DNA from: Actinomyces sp. AC-20-1
GTDB lineage: Bacteria; Actinomycetota; Actinomycetes; Actinomycetales; Actinomycetaceae
Assembly (NCBI RefSeq): GCF_023369555.1
Contig: NZ_JACJVC010000007.1
Span: 1-64,000 of the forward strand
Length of the DNA stretch: 64,000 nt
Direction: 5' to 3'
Shown here: positions 33,980 to 43,489 of the stretch, piece after piece
How the letters are laid out: each line of letters begins with the position of its first letter
Numbering within the stretch: position 1 is the stretch's first letter
Translations under genes and position numbers: made by a program
Notes under the pieces: generated by a model
Seen by the model: only the letters and a program-made list of their open reading frames with translations
Databases searched by the model: none
Told to the model about the DNA's origin: nothing

Positions 33980-34231
33980 TCAGGCGGCGATGATGTTGAT
34001 GCCGGTGTAGACGCCCACCATCGTGGCGACGCTGCCCGTCAGGCCTGCGGTGACGACCAGGAGCGGGGAGCCGACGACGACGCCCACGACGGCCATGAGG
34101 GTGAGGACGACGGCGACCATGGTCATGCCGACCTTGAAGGTCAGCAGGTCGGCGGCCCTGGCCTCGTCCCTGTCGGAGGCGGCCCGGGCGGGGGCGGTGG
34201 TGGTGACGGTGTCGATGACGGGAGCGCTCAT
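33980..34231 (-). CDS. Small two-helix membrane protein of unknown function
   Basis: An 83-residue protein (MSAPVIDTVTTTAPARAASD...) starting at ATG 34231 behind AGAGGAAC. After a polar, Ala/Thr-rich 30-residue head come two predicted transmembrane segments (about 34-53 and 57-80) ending in GVYTGINIIAA. It is not recognised as a member of a named family. Its promoter overlaps a GntR-type box of the same form as those of the iol operons, so it is probably co-induced with inositol catabolism. It might assist a transporter; nothing in the sequence proves this. Confidence 0.75.
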   Translation of the reverse strand: MSAPVIDTVTTTAPARAASDRDEARAADLLTFKVGMTMVAVVLTLMAVVGVVVGSPLLVVTAGLTGSVATMVGVYTGINIIAA

Positions 34232-34337
34232 GTCGTGTTCCTCTCGGTTCCTGCGCGGAACCGTCCGGAACGGAGAGGCTCCGCACGGCGGTGTGCCCGG
34301 CTCGAGGCCGGTGCCAGCCCGGTGGGCTGACGGGACG

Positions 34338-34371
34338 AGCGTAGGCGCCTCGCCCTCAACATGTCCAGACA
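34338..34371 (-). promoter_or_regulatory. Promoter of the small membrane protein overlapping a GntR-type box
   Basis: Reading leftwards: TGGACA (34367-34362), 18 nt, TACGCT (34343-34338). The box TGTCCAGACA (34362-34371) covers the -35. Confidence 0.65.
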
Positions 34372-34515
34372 AAGAGTCGATAAGTGGGTCACGTTCCGCA
34401 GAACGGGTCCATGAGGTGGCGGTGATGAGTGGAGCGGCGGTGGACCGGACCTCGCAGGCCCCGCCCCGCCGTCGGCCTCAGCCGGGGGACGGACAGGGCG
34501 GGTGCGCGACCCCGC

Positions 34516-34527
34516 TATCCTGTGCCG

Positions 34528-34530
<3 letters not shown>
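34516..34530 (+). promoter_or_regulatory. Candidate leaderless promoter of guaA
   Basis: TATCCT at 34516-34521 is followed six nucleotides later by the GTG start codon at 34528, so the transcript would begin at or next to the start. A weak -35 (GGACAG, 34491-34496) lies 19 nt upstream. No ribosome-binding site is seen. Confidence 0.55.
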
Positions 34531-36147
<1,617 letters not shown>

Positions 36148-36163
36148 GGCCACCGACCCTGGC

Positions 36164-36240
36164 GCACGGATCACATGAGCGCCGACGGATCACCTGTTGT
36201 CGGCACATGGGCGATCCGTCCGAGTGCAGGTGAGCCGGTC
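36164..36240. repeat. 19-bp-period repeat array, collapsed IS-like element
   Basis: Two direct units beginning CGGATCACATG and CGGATCACCTG (19 bp apart, ggatcac at 36168 and 36187) are followed by two inverted units (gatccg at 36213 and gagccg at 36232, again 19 bp apart). The same direct-then-inverted 19-bp pattern occurs at 43291-43391. Such multiple short terminal repeats are known from IS21-family ends; here the two ends are abutted with no transposase gene. Confidence 0.6.
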
Positions 36241-36682
36241 GCGAGCGCGGCTCGTCCGTTACCGAGTACTCGACCATGACGTCCCGCACGTAGCGCTCAA
36301 GGTCGATGAGCGACGACACCAGCCACGCGTGCTGGAACGTCCCGGGGGGGGCGTCGCACAGGGATACATAGGCGCCGATGCCGATGGCGAGCAGACCGAC
36401 CTCGGTCGACTGGCTGTGGGCGATCCGAGCGAGCTCCTTCACCTCACGACTGGCCGCGGCGGCGCTGAACGCTGTGCCGTCCCGGCGCTCGCCGTGGGCG
36501 GGAAGATCGAAGGCGATGAGATGGTCGCCGTGCGAGGCGATGACCTCGGCGCACCGAGACATGACGGGATCCCGCTTGTCGCCGAACTGGCCGTGCACAC
36601 CGATGACCGTGCGCCCGCCCGGCCCTCCCCACCTCAGAGCAGAGACTCCGTTGAGAACAAGAGCCTCAGGCTGGATGCCCAT
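36190..36682 (-). pseudogene. Truncated alpha/beta hydrolase
   Basis: The frame starts at ATG 36682 with a lysophospholipase-like N-terminus: VIGVHGQFGDKRDPVM (oxyanion HG motif, about 25-40) and HLIAFDLPAHGERRDGTAF (about 53-71). The nucleophile elbow, normally GxSxG, reads AIGIGAYVS (about 99-107), so the serine is missing. Family similarity stops at about residue 150, where the frame runs into the repeat array at 36164-36240 and then antisense to guaA. About half of a normal hydrolase is lost. It is judged a broken gene cut by the mobile-element remnant. Confidence 0.65.
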
Positions 36683-36752
36683 GTGCGCCCCCTGATGGTC
36701 GTGCTGGGTGGTTCGCGGCGACGGGGCGGCGACGATGCCGCTTCATGCGGCC

Positions 36753-37601
36753 TCAGCCTCCCAGCGTGTAGCGACCCGCCCCGATGGCGGCGATGACGCC
36801 ACCATCGATGAGCAGATCCGTGCCGGTGATGAAGGAGGCCTCGTCGCTGAGCAGGAAGGCGGCCGCGGCGGCGATCTCGTCCGAGCTGCCGACACGGCGC
36901 GCCGGAGAGGCGTCGATCATCGCCTGGTAGCCCTCGCCGGCCGCCCGGAACTCGTCGTAGGCCAGCGGGGTGACCACGATCCCCGGGCTGATGGAGTTGA
37001 TCCGTGCGCCCCTGTCGCCCCAGGTCGTGGCGGCCGCCGTGCGCACCCGAAGGTGGTTGGCGCGCTTGGACACCATGTAGGCCATGCCGGAGCTCGTCAC
37101 GGCGTCGTGCTTGACGACATCGAGGTCGGCGAGCTCATCGGTGGGGGTGAGCGCCAGCTGCTGCTCGACCTCGTCGCTCAGGCGCATCATGTGACCCGCC
37201 TGACTGGAGATGATGAGCCCGGCACCGCCGGGGGCGATGACCTCGGCGAAGATGTCGATCGCCATGGCCGTGGCAACCAGGTCGAGGGCGACGATGTGCT
37301 CGGGAGAGGACTGGTTGGGGGAGGTCCCCGCCGTGTCGATGAGGTAGCGGACCTCGCCCAGCGAGGCGGCGCGGGCCGCGAAGGCGGTGACGGAGGCGCG
37401 GTCCAGCGCGTCGACCTGCTGGGTCTCGACGGCGTAGCCGGAGGCAGTCAGGTCGCGGGCGGCGCTCTCCAGGCTCGCCTCGGAGATGTCGCCCAGGAGG
37501 ATGCGCTTGCCGTTCGCGATGCGTCGCACGATGGCTGTGCCCATCGAGCCGGCGCCGAGCAGGGCGATGACGGGGAGGTTGTCGTTGCGGTTGAAGATCA
37601 T
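36753..37601 (-). CDS. Short-chain dehydrogenase/reductase
   Basis: A 282-residue NAD(P)H-dependent oxidoreductase. Start ATG 37601. N-terminal cofactor motif ALLGAGSMGTAIVRRIANG (a variant of TGxxxGxG), NAG-equivalent region DTAGTSPNQ (about 89-97), catalytic YMVSK (Tyr and Lys of YxxxK, about 178-182), and SPGIVVTPL after it. The end shows FITGTDLLIDGGV, typical of classical SDRs. It is last gene of a minus-strand operon MFS-AKR-SDR opposite a TetR gene. The substrate is unknown; the operon looks like a detoxification or antibiotic-type export and modification unit. Confidence 0.88.
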   Translation of the reverse strand: MIFNRNDNLPVIALLGAGSMGTAIVRRIANGKRILLGDISEASLESAARDLTASGYAVETQQVDALDRASVTAFAARAASLGEVRYLIDTAGTSPNQSSPEHIVALDLVATAMAIDIFAEVIAPGGAGLIISSQAGHMMRLSDEVEQQLALTPTDELADLDVVKHDAVTSSGMAYMVSKRANHLRVRTAAATTWGDRGARINSISPGIVVTPLAYDEFRAAGEGYQAMIDASPARRVGSSDEIAAAAAFLLSDEASFITGTDLLIDGGVIAAIGAGRYTLGG

Positions 37602-37771
37602 GGTGTGAGCGGTCCTATAAGGTTCGGAATGGTGCGGTTCGGTGGTGCTGCGGTCCGGGCGGTGGCCGGGCGACAGAGCCGGGTGGCAGCCGGATGGTGA
37701 CGGTGTGAGGGGGACGCCGGTGGCGGCGCCGCGCCGCCACCGGCCGGGTGCGCCAGTGCGCAACCCTGCGG

Positions 37772-38644
37772 TCAGTCCTCGGGGGCCCAGGCGCCCAGCC
37801 GCTTCTCCTGGTCGGCCAGCGACAGGGTGTAGAAGCGCCGGCCGCTGGCGAGCCGGGCCACCTCCTGCATCTCCTGGGCGGTGAGGGCGAAGTCGAAGAT
37901 GTCCATGTTGGCGGCGATGTGCTCGTGATTCGACGACTTGGGGAAGATGATGTTGCCCCTCTGGATGTGCCAGCGCAGGATCACCTGGGCGGGCGTCTTG
38001 CCGTAGGCGGCGCCGAGACTGGCGAACAGGGGCTCGTTGAGCAGCCCCGAGTCCCCGTGCCCCAGCGGGTACCAGCTCTCGATGAGCGTGCCATAGGGGG
38101 CGAGGTGCTCGCGCAGCTCGTCCTGAGGGAAGTAGGGGTGGCACTCGACCTGGTTGACCGACGGCTTGATGGTGGCGCGCCCCAGGAGATCCTCAAGATT
38201 GGACGACTCGAAGTTGGACACTCCGATCGAGCGCACGGTTCCGGCGGCGACGGCGCGCTCCATGTCCCTCCAGGCGCCCGTGTAGTCGCCGAACTGCTGG
38301 TGGAGCAGGAGAAGGTCGATGTAGTCGCTGTCCAGTCGTTCGAGCATCCTGTCGATGGCGGCCGCCGTCGTGCCCTCGCCGTACTCGCTGGGCCACAGCT
38401 TGGTGGTGATCCAGACCTCGCTGCGCTCCAGGCTGCTCGCCTTGACCGCTCGCCCCACCGACCGCTCGTTCTGATATGCGTGGGCCGTGTCGATGTGCCG
38501 GTAGCCCTGCCGCAGTGCCTGCGAGACAGCGGCCTCGGTGGGTTCGCCGTCGGGCACGAGGTACACGCCGATGCCGAGCTGGGGAATGCGGTTGCCGTCG
38601 TTGAGCGTGAGATAGCTCTGGTTGCTCACGGGGGAGGAGGTCAT
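37772..38644 (-). CDS. Aldo/keto reductase
   Basis: A 290-residue (beta/alpha)8 NADPH-dependent carbonyl reductase. Start ATG 38644 behind AAAGGACC. The catalytic tetrad is visible: Asp and Tyr in HIDTAHAYQNE, Lys in ITTKLW, His in LLLLHQQFGD. VSNF, VECHPYFPQ and the C-terminal LRWHIQRGNIIFPKSSN cofactor-binding segment are also seen. It is the middle gene of the TetR-divergent operon, preceded by the MFS transporter and followed by the SDR. It resembles the AKR5-type 2,5-diketo-gluconate reductase-like group. Confidence 0.92.
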   Translation of the reverse strand: MTSSPVSNQSYLTLNDGNRIPQLGIGVYLVPDGEPTEAAVSQALRQGYRHIDTAHAYQNERSVGRAVKASSLERSEVWITTKLWPSEYGEGTTAAAIDRMLERLDSDYIDLLLLHQQFGDYTGAWRDMERAVAAGTVRSIGVSNFESSNLEDLLGRATIKPSVNQVECHPYFPQDELREHLAPYGTLIESWYPLGHGDSGLLNEPLFASLGAAYGKTPAQVILRWHIQRGNIIFPKSSNHEHIAANMDIFDFALTAQEMQEVARLASGRRFYTLSLADQEKRLGAWAPED

Positions 38645-38695
38645 GGCAGGTCCTTTCATGGTGCCGTCATGCGCTGTGGTCGGAGTGGTCACGGG

Positions 38696-39901
38696 TCAGA
38701 TGGTCGCCGGTTCCAGAGCCTCGGCCGTCGGCCGGACCAGGGCGGGGCACCGGTTGCCGCCGCGTGTCGCCAGCACGGTGGAGGCGGCGCCGACGGCGAT
38801 GAGGACGATGGCGGCGAGGCACAGGTTGCGGGTGGAGCCCAGGGTGATGACCGCCCCACCGGCACCGGATCCGATCGCGTACGCGAGCTGGGTGAAGGAG
38901 TTGTTGAGGGACAGCATGACATCCGAGGCGTCGGGCGCGGCCTGGATGACAGCCATGTTGATGATGGGGGAGGGGATCCAGGACACGAGGCCCCAGACGA
39001 TGACGCTGGCGATAATGAGCCAGACCGGCCCGTCGAGCAGGAACATCGCGGTGAGCATGACGGCTTGCGCGCCGATGGCGGGAACGATGACCTTGCGGAT
39101 GCCGAAGCGGTCGGCGAGCGCTCCGCCCAGCTTGTTGCCCACCAGCGTGGCCAGGCCGTAGCCGAGGAGCACGCCAGACAGGATGGTGGCGGTCAGTGCC
39201 GCGGAGTCCTGCAGGTACGGCGTGATGTAGGAGTACATCGTCGCGTAGCCACTGGTCCAGAAGAGTGTGATGCCGAAGGTGAACAGGACGCGGGGGCGTG
39301 CCAGCAGCGCCAGCTGACGCGTCAGGGGCAGGGGCTGCACCCCTGTGGCGCGCGACGGCGGGACGGCCAGCCACACGGCGGGGATAAGCAACGCGCTGGC
39401 GGCTCCGACGAACCAGAACACCGCCGTCCACGGCAGCACCTCGGTGAGGAGGCGCCCGATCGGCAGACCGAGCACGAGCGCCCCGTTGAAGCCGAGGGTG
39501 ACGGTTGCGATGGCGCTCGTCTCGCGGCCGGGCCTCGCCAGCCCCGGTGCGGCGGCGAAGGACGAGACGGCGAGGATACCGCAACCGATCGCCATGAGTG
39601 CGCGCGAGACCATCATGAGCGCCAGGCTGCCGACGACCGACACGAATCCGCATCCGACGGCGACGAGGGCGAGGGCGATGGCCATGACGGTGCGCCGCTC
39701 GAAGCGCGACAGGGCCATGACCGTCAGTGGCACGCCGATGCCCCCTGAGAGGGCGAAGGCGGTGAGCAGCTGCCCCGCTGCCGAGATGCTGACTCCCAGG
39801 TCGGCGGCAATGATGTCGACGACTCCGACGATGGCGAACTCGGAGATGCTGGTGGCGAAGCACGCGAAGGTCAGCAGCAGGATCGTGAAGGATCTGGACA
39901 T
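38696..39901 (-). CDS. MFS efflux transporter (DHA1/AraJ-like)
   Basis: A 401-residue, 12-helix major facilitator protein. N-terminal LLTFACFATSISEFAIVGVVDIIAADLG is typical of the DHA1 group that exports drugs, sugars or purines; motif A-like ALSRFERRTVM (loop 2-3) and a second LGGALADRFGIRKVI (loop 8-9) are present. It is first gene of the MFS-AKR-SDR operon and divergent from TetR, the usual set-up for a repressor-controlled efflux pump. The substrate is unknown. Confidence 0.9.
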   Translation of the reverse strand: MSRSFTILLLTFACFATSISEFAIVGVVDIIAADLGVSISAAGQLLTAFALSGGIGVPLTVMALSRFERRTVMAIALALVAVGCGFVSVVGSLALMMVSRALMAIGCGILAVSSFAAAPGLARPGRETSAIATVTLGFNGALVLGLPIGRLLTEVLPWTAVFWFVGAASALLIPAVWLAVPPSRATGVQPLPLTRQLALLARPRVLFTFGITLFWTSGYATMYSYITPYLQDSAALTATILSGVLLGYGLATLVGNKLGGALADRFGIRKVIVPAIGAQAVMLTAMFLLDGPVWLIIASVIVWGLVSWIPSPIINMAVIQAAPDASDVMLSLNNSFTQLAYAIGSGAGGAVITLGSTRNLCLAAIVLIAVGAASTVLATRGGNRCPALVRPTAEALEPATI

Positions 39902-40048
39902 GTGGTTCCTTCCATCGGTTGTTCCTCCTCCACGCTATGAGCGCCCCGGTGCGGCGTCGACGGCCTCTCCTGCCACGAGTGGGGGGATATGCCACCCGGA
40001 GCGCCCTGATGTACCGTTATCCCTCCGACCGGCTGAGAGGTGTGTGCG

Positions 40049-40645
40049 GTGAGTGATCGGCCGAAGGACCTTCGCGTGGTCAAGACCCTCGACGCCATCG
40101 GCGTCGCCTTCAGGACGCTGGTCCTGGAGAGGGGTTTCGCGGGGGTCACCGTCAAGGAGCTGTGCGAGCGGGCCCGTATCAACAAGAAGACCTTCTACCG
40201 CTACTACCCGGCCGTCGAGTACCTGCTGGCCGAGGTGCAGGCTCAGTACTCCCAGCCTTACATCGACAGGATTCGGGGGCTGTCCTTCCCCGGGGACACC
40301 GCGGAGATCACCCGCGCCTTCTTCGAGTTCAGCGTCGCGCAGGACGAGTTCTATGAGGCTGTCACCGTGCGGGGCGCGCATGATGCGATCCGCGAGCCGA
40401 TGATCGCCGAGGTCGAGGGCGCCACCGGCGGCTACGCGGTGCCCGACGGGTGGGACGCGGCCGAGTGGGAGCTGTACCTGGCCCACGTCACCTCCGCCCC
40501 GCTGCACGTCTACCAGGCCTGGGTCGAAGGCGGCAAGACGATGCCCGCCCAGCGGCTGGTGGAGGTCGGTGTCGCGCTGGTGCTGGGGGGAGCCCGTGCT
40601 CTGGAGCCGGAGGCGGTCATGCGCCGGCCCCGGGGCGGAGGCTGA
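40049..40645 (+). CDS. TetR-family transcriptional regulator
   Basis: A 198-residue repressor. The GTG at 40049 is preferred because a GAGAGG site lies 8 nt upstream; another in-frame GTG lies nine bases earlier. The N-terminal HTH is GFAGVTVKELCERARINKKTFYRYYPAVEYLLAEV (split, about 31-65), the standard TetR recognition helix with TFYRYY. The ligand-binding C-terminal part is unremarkable. It is divergent from the MFS operon with a 147-bp gap and probably represses it. No clear palindrome was found in the gap. Confidence 0.9.
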   Translation: MSDRPKDLRVVKTLDAIGVAFRTLVLERGFAGVTVKELCERARINKKTFYRYYPAVEYLLAEVQAQYSQPYIDRIRGLSFPGDTAEITRAFFEFSVAQDEFYEAVTVRGAHDAIREPMIAEVEGATGGYAVPDGWDAAEWELYLAHVTSAPLHVYQAWVEGGKTMPAQRLVEVGVALVLGGARALEPEAVMRRPRGGG

Positions 40646-40918
40646 CGGCAGCGGGACGGGCGGCGACGGATCCGGGGTCGTCGGCGCGGGCGGATGCGGT
40701 TGGGACGGGCGCGTTCGGGTGCGGGACGAGCCGTCGCCCAGCCCGCAACTATTGGTTGCGGCCAACGATTGCAAGGCAAAGGTGGCGGCGCCGGGGCCTT
40801 CGGGCACCCCAGTATGGAGACGCGTCGGGCGTGCTGGGCGACGGGCGGATCCCACGACGGCTCGGCACGGCAAGCCGCACCCACGGTCTGCGAGACCAAC
40901 CAGACGAGAGGAACACAC
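40646..40918. other. Gap before the XRE gene
   Basis: About 270 bp with no supported gene. It holds the small inverted repeat at 40745-40759, a possible operator, but no recognisable promoter hexamer pair, terminator or RNA. Confidence 0.4.
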
Positions 40919-41521
40919 GTGAAGATCGAGATCGCCAAGAGGCTCTACCACTACCGGACGGCGGCCGGACTGTCCCAGGAGCAGGTCGCCGCTCGGGTCG
41001 GGGTCTCGCGCCAGGCCGTCTCCAAGTGGGAGTGCGCCGAGTCCTCACCCGACACCGACAACCTCATCGCGCTCGCCGTCCTCTACGAGGTCACGGTGGA
41101 TGAGCTTCTCTTCGCCGACCCGGAGCAGGGCCCCGGTGCTCGGGGCGCCGCCGGCTCCGGCAGCCATGCCCAGGCGCCGGCTGAATCGGTGACTGAGCGC
41201 GTGGCGGAGAGCACCCGCGAGGCTGTCGACGAGGAGGTCGCCGACGTCCTTGCCGGTGCCGTGCCCGACGCCGCCGCATCGCCCGGCACCGACCGGTTCG
41301 CGCGCTGGGGCGGAGTCGACGGCGACGGTGCCGCCGACGACGGCCGTGACTATGTCAACGTCAGCTTCGAGAACGGCATCCACGTGCACGACAGGAGGAA
41401 GGGCGAGGAGGTGCATGTGGACTGGGACGGCGTCCACGTCGACACCCCGACCGAGCATGTCCGTGTCGACTTCGCGGGCCTCGCGCGAGCGATCCGCGAG
41501 ATGCGCAAGCGGCAGCGCTGA
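40919..41521 (+). CDS. XRE-family regulator with an unusual C-terminal segment
   Basis: A 200-residue protein starting with GTG 40919 after AGAGGAAC. HTH_3 domain at residues 3-60: KRLYHYRTAAGLSQEQVAARVGVSRQAVSKWE. A linker rich in Ala/Glu follows, then a C-terminal piece (about 145-190) with alternating hydrophobic residues and short His/Asp repeats (FENGIHVHD, EEVHVDWDGVHVD), looking like a small beta structure of unknown role. No TM segment. It stands alone between TetR and the repeat-flanked ATPase; a small inverted repeat (GCAAC/GTTGC, 40745-40759) lies upstream. Confidence 0.85.
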   Translation: MKIEIAKRLYHYRTAAGLSQEQVAARVGVSRQAVSKWECAESSPDTDNLIALAVLYEVTVDELLFADPEQGPGARGAAGSGSHAQAPAESVTERVAESTREAVDEEVADVLAGAVPDAAASPGTDRFARWGGVDGDGAADDGRDYVNVSFENGIHVHDRRKGEEVHVDWDGVHVDTPTEHVRVDFAGLARAIREMRKRQR

Positions 41522-41633
41522 GACGAGCCGCCGACGAGGCGGGCCGCGCCCTCGCACGGCCCGCCTCGCTCGCCGTGCCGCCGCCCTCGGCCGGCATTGT
41601 CGGTCCGGGGCCTGCGCCCCCGAGCCGGCGGAC

Positions 41634-41721
41634 GGCGCCAACTGCCGGGTTGGGACGGCGCCACATGACCGGTTGTCATGGCGCCAACTGCCGGGTTAGT
41701 GTGGCGCCACATGACCGGTTG
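41634..41721 (+). repeat. Four-unit 23-bp-period array upstream of the ATPase
   Basis: Four 19-bp units start at 41634, 41657, 41680 and 41703, exactly 23 bp apart. They alternate between GGCGCCAACTGCCGGGTT (1 and 3) and GGCGCCACATGACCGGTT (2 and 4), separated by 4-bp spacers. A mirrored four-unit array follows the ATPase at 43031-43122. The layout resembles multi-repeat ends of IS21-type elements. Confidence 0.7.
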
Positions 41722-41754
41722 GGGCCCTACTGCGTTCGTCGACAGGGGAGAACG

Positions 41755-43017
41755 GTGGGAGTGACGGACTATCGGACTCGCGTCGTCGACGCCCTTGTCG
41801 ACGACGTCCTGGGGTACTCGGGCGGCATCCTCATCGAGGGCGTGCGCGCCTGCGGCAAGACGATGACCGGGCGGCAGCACGCGGCCTCGGAGGTGGCTCT
41901 GGACTCTGGCCTGCCGCAGGTCCGTGCCGCCTTGGACCTCGACCCCGCGCTGCTGCTGGAGGGCGACACCCCCCGGCTGATCGACGAGTGGCAGCTCGCG
42001 CCGGTCCTGTGGAACACGGCTCGCCGGGAGATCGCCGTCAGGCGGCGGCCCGGGCAGTTCATCCTCACTGGCTCCTGCGTGCCCGCCGAGGATGCGACGC
42101 GGCACTCGGGCGCTCACCGTATCTCCAAGGTGCGGATGCGCCCCATGACCTTGTTCGAACGCGGTCTGGGCGACGGGCGCGTCTCGCTGGAGGCACTGTT
42201 CGACGGCGAGGAGCCCGCCGTCGTTCTCGACTCCGGCACGAGTGTCCGTCAGGCCCTGGATGCGCTGGTGCACGGCGGCTGGCCGGGCGACCTCGGCGCG
42301 TCCACGGCTCAAGCGCAGCGGCACCTGCGCGACTACGTCGAGGACATCGCCAGTGTCGACGTAGGGCGGCTGGACGGGGAGCCGCGCCGCGACCCGATGA
42401 GGTTGCATGCGCTGCTGCGCTCACTGGCTCGCCATATCGCCACCGAGGCATCCTTCGCCACCATCGCAAGGGACGTGACGACACGAACACTGAGTGCAGA
42501 GACCGCCGTCGGCTACGTCAACGCGCTCAAGAGGCTCTTCGTCATCGAGGAGCAGCCCGCCTGGGCGCCGCACTTGCGCTCGCGCTACGCCGTGCGCACC
42601 TCATCCAAGCTCCACTTCGTGGACCCCGCCCTGGCGGCGGCCATCACCGCGACCTCGGTGGAGCGCCTCATGCAGGACCTGAACACGGCGGGCCTGTGGT
42701 TCGAGTCCCAGGTCATCCAGCATCTGCGGATCTTCGCCGAGCTGCTGGGCGGACGCGTCTACCACTACCGCGACAAGTCCGGCAAGGAGGTCGACGCCGT
42801 CGTCGAGCTCGACGACGGACGCTGGGCCGCCTTCGAGGTCAAGCTCGGTCAGCGGCAGATCCCGGCGGCTCAGGCATCCCTGTCCGCCTTCGTCGTGGAC
42901 ATCGACGTCGAACGCACCCCGGCGCCGGTCTTTACCGCCGTCGTGACAGCGGACGGGCCGACCATGCGGCTGCCCGACGGCGCCCTGACCTTCCCCCTGA
43001 GCGCGCTGCGCCCCTAG
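41755..43017 (+). CDS. AAA-type ATPase with DUF4143/PD-(D/E)XK-like C-terminus
   Basis: A 420-residue protein; GTG 41755 is chosen because it follows AGGGGAG (a second GTG lies two codons on). N-terminal P-loop ATPase: Walker A GVRACGKTMTG (about 26-36) and Walker B-like PRLIDEWQ (about 72-79). Sensor-like ILTGS is at about 102-106. The C-terminal DUF4143 domain (about 200-400) ends in KSGKEVDAVVELDDGRWAAFEVKLG, a PD-(D/E)XK-nuclease-like D...EVK core. This family is common as orphan accessory genes in bacteria and archaea; its cellular role is not established. It is bracketed by inverted 23-bp arrays, suggesting mobility. Confidence 0.88.
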   Translation: MGVTDYRTRVVDALVDDVLGYSGGILIEGVRACGKTMTGRQHAASEVALDSGLPQVRAALDLDPALLLEGDTPRLIDEWQLAPVLWNTARREIAVRRRPGQFILTGSCVPAEDATRHSGAHRISKVRMRPMTLFERGLGDGRVSLEALFDGEEPAVVLDSGTSVRQALDALVHGGWPGDLGASTAQAQRHLRDYVEDIASVDVGRLDGEPRRDPMRLHALLRSLARHIATEASFATIARDVTTRTLSAETAVGYVNALKRLFVIEEQPAWAPHLRSRYAVRTSSKLHFVDPALAAAITATSVERLMQDLNTAGLWFESQVIQHLRIFAELLGGRVYHYRDKSGKEVDAVVELDDGRWAAFEVKLGQRQIPAAQASLSAFVVDIDVERTPAPVFTAVVTADGPTMRLPDGALTFPLSALRP

Positions 43018-43030
43018 CGGCACCGTCCTC

Positions 43031-43122
43031 CGGTCCAACTGACGCAACGAAACCCGGCCAACTGACGCAACAGATTCGGTCCAACTGACGCAGTGATAAC
43101 CGGTCGACTCGCGCCATTGGCT
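43031..43122 (-). repeat. Four-unit 23-bp-period array downstream of the ATPase
   Basis: The core CCAACTGACGCA occurs at 43035, 43058 and 43081 and in decayed form (TCGACTCGCGCC) at 43104, exactly 23 bp apart. Read on the other strand, units such as GTTGGCCGGGTT resemble the upstream array in reverse, so the two arrays form inverted ends around the ATPase gene. The first unit begins 14 bp after the ATPase stop. Confidence 0.65.
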
Positions 43123-43290
43123 GGACTGCCGCCTCTCCGCAGCCGGCCGACAGCGTCGTCTACATGCCGGTCCCCAGCCGTAGCCATTCCTGCCTCGCGC
43201 TCGTCACCGCCGGGGCCACGGTCGACCGCCGTGACGATGTCGTCCTGGTCATCCCTCTGGGCTGTCTGCGGCACTGAGGGCGTGGCGCCA
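43123..43290 (+). pseudogene. Possible gene fragment between the two repeat arrays
   Basis: A short frame ending ...VTAGATVDRRDDVVLVIPLGCLRH with TGA at 43275-43277 has actinobacterial codon bias but no start signal and no recognised motif. It lies wedged between the 23-bp and 19-bp arrays and may be the tail of a gene lost with the mobile elements. Weak evidence. Confidence 0.25.
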
Positions 43291-43391
43291 GTTGGATCAC
43301 CTGCTGCCGGTTGGATCACTTCCCGCCGGTTGGATCACCTGAGGGACGCATGGAGGTGATCCGTCGGGAGACAGGTGATCCATGTGGCGGC
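43291..43391. repeat. 19-bp-period repeat array before the second guaA
   Basis: Three direct units beginning GTTGGATCAC at 43291, 43310 and 43329, followed by two inverted units beginning AGGTGATCC at 43354 and 43373, all with a 19-bp period. Same architecture as 36164-36240, next to the other guaA. Interpreted as both ends of an IS21-like element joined after internal deletion. Confidence 0.65.
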
Positions 43392-43489
43392 GCCCGCGCC
43401 CCGGCTTCCCGCCGCAAGGCCGAGGCGGCACACTTGCCCCTGGGCAGCGCGGCAGCACCCGCCCGCACCCCACCGACCAAGGAGACCTC

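Noticed and set aside
41634-43122. CRISPR array (regular short repeats)
   Set aside because: Units are about 19 bp with 4-bp spacers, only four per side, without cas genes; IS-type terminal repeats explain them better.
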